A DNA stretch of 64,000 bases from Diplocarpon mali. Taxonomy: Eukaryota; Ascomycota; Leotiomycetes; Helotiales; Drepanopezizaceae. Below the pieces are notes generated by a model. The model had not been told where the DNA came from, did not search any database, and was given only the letters and a program-made list of their open reading frames with translations. Each line of letters begins with the position of its first letter. Position 1 is the first letter of the stretch. A program made the translations under genes and the position numbers. Shown in pieces: positions 59,239 through 64,000 of this stretch. Location of the stretch: the NCBI GenBank assembly GCA_024741835.1, contig JAENRP010000041.1:1-64000 (forward strand), given 5' to 3'.

Positions 59239-60744
59239 CTTGTGCTGCTTGATGTATGTATAGTTGGGTTTGAGGATCTGACGGTGGATAGCAGTAGGGT
59301 ATAATTGCAAGGACTTGTGAACTGGTGCTGAAATGAGGCAGAGAGGAGGAAAAGAATATTGAGTTGGGGGTGGGTTGACGAACAAACTTCAGTTGGGGCG
59401 GACCGCGGATTGCGCCTTGCCCGTTCGGGATAGAGGGGCTGTTTTGCTCTGCTTACTGAGGGCGTTGGACGCGACTTTGCATCTGAAGCGGACCAGGACA
59501 AGCGATGCGGAGTTTCGCTGTTGACAGAGACGAGAGAAATCATAGTACTTGTTCGATCTCCAAGTCGACGGAATATTGTGTGTCTCTGATGCTCTACGGA
59601 GCTATCCTTCACGGCCTGACCCCAAGTCTGTCCGGTCTCTTGCTGCCATGTCCGCTCCTTGTCTTCCATGCGTTGCCTTCGTTTTCTCCCCTATTCATGC
59701 TCTCCCATACCGGCTGACTAATAAGCCAAAGGATCGAAGGATCGATAATTACCTATATACATACCTTGGGAACGATTGTTTGAGGGTTGGGAAGCTACCA
59801 GCAAATATCGGATTTCGATATTGATGCATCCCGCCTCACTACACCAGCCCGAACGACGATGAGGTCGAAGCATAAGTGGCTGTCAACAGGTACACACGTA
59901 TACATACCTAGGCACCGGCATAGATCAGGATCGTGAAGCTCTCTCTCACTGGCGTCATGATATTTCGAGCCCGGGGTCATTACATTCATTCCCCGAGTCA
60001 CTGGAAGCTCGGGGGAAAACGACCCCGCGAATACCAAGACCGACGACCCCTCATTATGTCAGCGGCTGGATGTGCGAGAGGACAATGTACCTTACTACAC
60101 CGAGGACTGGTTCTGAGCCTGGGAAATGAATCTTAATAAGGTGCCAAGGGATGCATCTGATATCAACTCGACATCCAACTAACCGGCAAACTATGCTCTG
60201 CCAAACATGCATACCTAAGTAGGTATCTAGATAGCTACGTTCCGACTGCACAGCCAGGTGTACGGGGGCAGTTGGTAACTTTCTTTTCCCTGATCAGGCG
60301 GCGTAATTAGTGATTGGAAACTGATTTTCAGCGTTTGGTAATTAAATTGGAAATCGAGCTCTAATCAGCCTTCCAATCAGCTTTTTCCCAACTGACCTCT
60401 CTAGCTAGGTTGGGCTCGACGTGATTGTCATTTTCCTGATGAGAGTCCTATAAGAATATTCCGCAAAGTCTTAGGACTAAAGCTTGTATAGCTCTCCACT
60501 GCTAGAGATATTATTCTTAAAGCTTGTAATCAAGGGCCAATAGAAAGGGGTAATCTACAAGCTACTTTATTCTTAAATATAGTGGACTTGAAAATTATGG
60601 GGTAGTGGAATAGAAGAGTAACTTCTAAGCCATGATTACTAGTTACCGCTCCTCCTACCATTCTACTCACCGCCTTATAGCACTACTAGCCCCTTTTCAT
60701 CGTAAACTAATAATGATTAGGAGTAAGTTTTTTTTTCCCTTTCA

Positions 60745-61085
60745 ATATGCTGTAATAGTTCTAAACTATACAGCCTAAGCGAGAAACGCTATAGCTAGAT
60801 CAAGTATAAGGAGAAAATTAGTACAACAAACTCCTTATGACTTACGATCTAGCCCTTGACACCTAGTAAAACCAATTCATAAGATAAGAGTCTAAACTAT
60901 ACCTTGGTTGATAGCTATTCCCTCTAGGTCTTGGGCGAGTATATTCTCCAGAAGGCGCGCTTAGGCAAATAAAGTCGCCTGAGGCTCTTTGTTCTAAAGT
61001 ACGCCTTTCTTGCTCATAGCGGCTCTTCATTAAATTAAATCAAGTAGGCGCCGGCCTTTGATCATAATCCTCCCTAAAAATTTCC
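60745..61085 (+). repeat. Dispersed repeat family R1, copy 4 (partial)
   Basis: Carries the head of the family (AGTTCTAAACTATACAGC, AGTATAAGGAGAAAATTAGT) and the middle (ACCTTGGTTGATAGCTATT, AAATAAAGTCGCCTGAGG, CATAGCGGCTCTT) but not the TTTATTCGACT tail. A second head-like stretch (TTAGTTCTACATTATATAGC) starts near 61100, suggesting a fragment of another copy in tandem. Confidence 0.65.
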
Positions 61086-61238
61086 TCCTCATATACTATA
61101 TTAGTTCTACATTATATAGCAAAAGTAGGAACCGCTATACCGTATTTTAATATCCAACGGGAAATCTAGTAAGGAAACTTCTTCTGTCTTCTACTATTTA
61201 GCATTCAGATATCATCTCTGTCACGGCGTCCTCGTGAC

Positions 61239-61361
61239 CTAGAGAATCGTGACCTGGAGGGAGACGAACACGAGTCGCATGCCGTCTTCGAAGGCGACGT
61301 GCTGGAGGAACGAGCCAGGGTCTCCTTTGATATCAAAATTGCGTGCGAGGTTGTAATTCAT
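61239..61361 (-). pseudogene. Possible orphan exon, 40 codons
   Basis: Reads MNYNLARNFDIKGDPGSF followed by QHVAFEDGMRLVFVSLQV and a stop. The composition looks protein-like and GC-balanced, unlike the AT-rich DNA just upstream. I do not recognise the family and see no flanking exon, so it may be a gene fragment or chance. Confidence 0.25.
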
Positions 61362-62181
61362 GCGCCGACTGAGATGCGATCAGGTCGAAAAGCGCATAAG
61401 TAGAAGGGCCTTACGCCCTTGTCCCCTCCTGAGGTTTGAATCCTATTAGATTTGGTAGCTTTGGTCTCATCGACTTTATCGACTTGTGCCTTGCTCTCGT
61501 CGTCACAATCCCCAGTGGACTGGGCAACAGTGGCCTGGGCTTGTAGAGTGAAACTGGCCGGCTGCGCTTCTCAGTACTTATGTATGTATGTTAGATAAAC
61601 GTGGTTTGCAGTATCATGGCTTGCTAATTATTACAGAGAGGATGGATTTTATAACGCAATATGCTTTCAAGCTGAACATAAATGAAGATGTTCGCAGCCT
61701 GCGGAAGACCTTGTACGCTCCCGAACATCGGCAAGTCACATGCCCATGTCAGATTATAGATTATTCGGATCATCAATGATCTCAGCCAGGACACGGATGA
61801 GATCAGATCATGTGCATTTACTGTTTAGGTAGGTATGCTTTTCAGACTTGCTTCCTCTTCCCTCCTTCTTTTCCATGCTCTGCCATCTCAACACTCCTCT
61901 CGTTCTCTGTATCAATCGAACCTTCTTTTCTCTCCTCCCCTCCCCCATTCTTTTTTCATTTCCCTTCTCTTTTCCAAATTCCAGTTCTCTCATTTCCAAT
62001 CCCTCGCGCAGGCCTGGGCCGAGATTCTTAGATATCGAGGCCGGGTATATACGGTACGTCACATGGCCATGCTGCTCGAAACATGCGCCTGGAAATGCAA
62101 CGAAAACATGGGCTCAAGAAAGAGTATGCACAAGGGCACCACGCAGTTGGAGACTCGCGTCGCTCGTAATGGGAGCTTGCT

Positions 62182-63996
62182 TCACTCGCTCAGCTCCCTC
62201 TTACCCGCAATCAGCTTGGCGCGTTCCTCCTTCGTCGAGCGGCCAGGTTTACTTTTCCGGGCAGAGCTCGCAGAGGGTGTGGGGAGAATGTCGCCGTCGG
62301 AGGTGATGTATGTGCCGTGCTGGGTATTCCAGTCTTCTCCCTGACTGCTACTGCCATCTTCGCCATCACTCTCGCTCCCAGAAATAGAGCCTGAGCCGTC
62401 ATCGCCGCGATTACGCTTAGCGTGCGCCTCTTTCTGGGCGTCGTCTCTCATCTTCCGGATCTTGATCCAGTTGTAGGCGGCGATGGCGCCGATGGTGACG
62501 AACAGACCGGAGATGTTGATGGGGGTCAGCGGGTCGTGGAATACGATGCCAGCGGCAGAGATGGTGACGACTTCTTTGAAAATGCCGGCTATGCTGAGCG
62601 TCACGACGGATGTGCGCTGCAGCAGGGCGAACTCCGAGGCGGTCATCAGGAAGGCGATGCAGCCGGGGAACAACAGCAAGAGCGGGCCTAGTAAGAGGCC
62701 TTTCTTGTCAATGAGGATGTGGAAGCCCTCGACGAGAGCGGGGAACCCTTCCACGGGGATAGCGATCAGAAGCAGGCTGCAGAACATGATGGGCGCGAGG
62801 TAGAAAATGGAAGAGAAAGGATTAGACGTGGCGGGGTTGCGGAGCAGCAGGATTTGTGTGAGGGCCCAGCGGAAGCCGGAAAAGAAGGCGGCGGTTATGA
62901 CGAGCGTGAAGCCGAGGGGGGAGAAGGAGACTTCACCAAAGACCATCATTATCACACCAAGGGTCATGGTGAGGATGATGAGGACGAGGCGGAGCGAGGG
63001 CACTTCAAGGTGGAAGAGAAAGGCGAAGAGGAGGACGAAGGCTAGTGAGGAGGATTTGCACATGGCTGTTTGGTGCATACATGTTAGCCGGGCGATACAG
63101 GAGTGACACAGGGTCTTGAACTGCAAGAATCCGGGGNNNNNNNNNNNNNNNNNNNNNNNNNNNNNNNNGCAGATGAGGAGAGGCTTGGTGAGAACGAACT
63201 GTAAAAAGTCAACGTGATGAACTTGAGACTCATATTCCCTAGCCCGATATCCAAGCCCGTCGCCATGCCACACGGCCCGATTCGCGTCAAGTAGAACATG
63301 CGCGTCATGAGCGGTTTCTTGCTGTCCATCTCGTGCTGCTCCGTCTCGGCGTCTGTGGGGTGCGTGTTGTGCGGGTTGGTAAGGGAGTCGTACCGCGGCC
63401 GGAATTGGGGAAGAAAGAAGAGGACGCAGCAGGCGAGGGAGAACTGCACGAGCATGTGGAAGCAGGTGGTGAAGAGCGGGAAGTGGAAGTCGAGGTGCTG
63501 GGGATCGAACATCCATTTGTTGTACTGTTCTTGTCAGTTGGCTTATGTTCATGCCGAACTGGAGGAGCTCGAGGATAGAGGGAAGGGGGACACTTACGAT
63601 GGATATCGACAGCGAGAACAAATACCACAACCCAATCAGCAAGCCATTCACCAGACTCCTCTTAAACACATTCTGATCCGCCTCCTTCTTCTCCTCATCG
63701 CTGATGACCGCCTTCCCGCCCTCCTCCGCAACTCTCTGATCTAGCAACGTATTCCTCCTCCTCCTCCTCCTCCTCCGCCTCTTATCCTTCCCCGTCAAGC
63801 CCGTCTCCTCGTCCTCTTGGAGCCCCTCATCACTCAAGTCCTCTAGCTCTAGATCATCGCTCGAAGTGCCGTCGGAGAGTTCCAGCTTCGGGTCTTCCGC
63901 GAGACTGGGCGAGTCATGCGCGCCAGAGGCTCGTTTGGATTTGCCGTTTACCGTGATGCTGCTGCTTGGCTTGTGCGATTCCCCCGCCGCGTTCAT
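62182..63996 (-). CDS. TPT/SLC35-family membrane transporter (SLC35C2/Ymd8-like)
   Basis: Multi-pass carrier of the triose-phosphate/nucleotide-sugar translocator superfamily, most like SLC35C2 or yeast Ymd8, probably in Golgi or ER membranes. The substrate is not predictable. Three exons: 63996-63598, 63524-63200 and 63065-62182, giving 535 residues. Intron 1 is 73 bp (GTAAGT). Intron 2 (63199-63066) contains a 32-N gap but splices cleanly to ITLTFY-T-MCKSSSLAFV. The first ~120 residues are acidic and then a run of nine Arg, in the cytosolic tail. Transmembrane segments follow from LVNGLLIGLWYLFSLSIS on. Conserved loops include YNKWMFDP, MSLKFITLTFY, SGFRWALTQI and ASEFALLQRTSVVTLSIAG. A charged tail (GSGSISGSESDGEDGSS) ends the protein. 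The start codon is near the window edge, so an upstream exon outside cannot be excluded. Confidence 0.88.
   Translation of the reverse strand: MNAAGESHKPSSSITVNGKSKRASGAHDSPSLAEDPKLELSDGTSSDDLELEDLSDEGLQEDEETGLTGKDKRRRRRRRRRNTLLDQRVAEEGGKAVISDEEKKEADQNVFKRSLVNGLLIGLWYLFSLSISIVSVPLPSILELLQFGMNISQLTRTVQQMDVRSPAPRLPLPALHHLLPHARAVLPRLLRPLLSSPIPAAVRLPYQPAQHAPHRRRDGAARDGQQETAHDAHVLLDANRAVWHGDGLGYRAREYESQVHHVDFLQFVLTKPLLICXXXXXXXXXXXPGFLQFKTLCHSCIARLTCMHQTAMCKSSSLAFVLLFAFLFHLEVPSLRLVLIILTMTLGVIMMVFGEVSFSPLGFTLVITAAFFSGFRWALTQILLLRNPATSNPFSSIFYLAPIMFCSLLLIAIPVEGFPALVEGFHILIDKKGLLLGPLLLLFPGCIAFLMTASEFALLQRTSVVTLSIAGIFKEVVTISAAGIVFHDPLTPINISGLFVTIGAIAAYNWIKIRKMRDDAQKEAHAKRNRGDDGSGSISGSESDGEDGSSSQGEDWNTQHGTYITSDGDILPTPSASSARKSKPGRSTKEERAKLIAGKRELSE
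63137..63168. other. Assembly gap (32 N) inside transporter intron 2
   Basis: Unknown bases between 63137 and 63168. The splice sites on both sides of the gap are visible, and the joined protein matches the family across the junction, so the gap does not remove coding sequence unless its true size is large. Confidence 0.95.
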
Positions 63997-64000
63997 CAGA

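Larger units (their letters stand above)
59239..62181. other. Intergenic 2.9 kb with repeat relics
   Basis: The right-hand part of this spacer, 60.4-61.2 kb, is AT-rich and holds an R1 repeat copy, so repeat invasion is not confined to the main block. No intact gene was recognised. A pyrimidine-rich stretch at 61850-61985 lies upstream of nothing obvious on the plus strand and is the 3' side of the transporter gene. Confidence 0.45.

Noticed and set aside
62182..63996. Single 604-codon protein through the N gap
   Set aside because: It reads two introns and unknown bases as protein; splicing gives a family-consistent 535-residue transporter.
1..64000. CRISPR arrays, tRNA genes, bacterial-type operons
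   Set aside because: No regularly spaced identical repeats with unique spacers, and no cloverleaf-like sequence was recognised; the gene structure is fungal.

Overview
The window is nuclear DNA of a filamentous ascomycete (Pezizomycotina). The evidence is protein genes split by 43-75 bp introns with GTRNGT donors and CTRAC-like branch points, a fungal Zn2Cys6 regulator, the fungal Ssr4 chromatin-remodelling subunit, an AA9 polysaccharide monooxygenase, and a large AT-rich block carrying the signature of repeat-induced point mutation (RIP). I cannot fix the class or genus from sequence alone.

Layout. The left flank (1-9.5 kb) has normal composition. It holds a Zn2Cys6 transcription factor and a 965-residue DUF8004-type protein, both on the minus strand. 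From about 9.6 to 47.3 kb the DNA is AT-rich and contains no intact gene. Four Ty1/Copia LTR retrotransposons account for 9.6-37.4 kb. They are nested three levels deep, and every one still has matching 5-bp target-site duplications (TSDs). Copia-A (minus strand, 9606-37389) was hit independently by Copia-B1 (plus, 11086-17183) and Copia-B2 (minus, 22890-37048), and B2 was then split by Copia-C (plus, 28518-36542). From 37.4 to 47.3 kb lie three solo LTRs (two with perfect TSDs), several copies of an unclassified ~0.6-0.7 kb dispersed repeat, and a complete but dead Tc1/mariner element with inverted ends and TA duplication.

The right flank (47.3-64 kb) returns to normal composition. It carries an AA9 LPMO (plus) and then, all on the minus strand, a FAD-dependent (TetX-like) monooxygenase, the SWI/SNF-RSC subunit Ssr4, 6-phosphogluconate dehydrogenase, and a triose-phosphate/nucleotide-sugar type transporter (SLC35C2/Ymd8-like). 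A 32-N assembly gap lies inside an intron of that transporter.

How things fit together. The protein genes are unrelated housekeeping and accessory functions: pentose phosphate NADPH supply, chromatin remodelling, Golgi/ER transport, secreted cellulose oxidation and regulation. They are not an operon or a biosynthetic cluster. The retroelement block is the most informative part. Its ORFs are in single reading frames, interrupted almost only by TAG/TAA at former Gln or Trp codons. Paired LTRs differ by C/T and G/A changes. An un-RIPped solo LTR of the Copia-C family in the same window is a natural comparison for the mutated copies. The Copia-B family also has an initiator-tRNA half-molecule primer site, a repeated leader motif and a minisatellite present both inside the polyprotein frame and in the 3' untranslated region.
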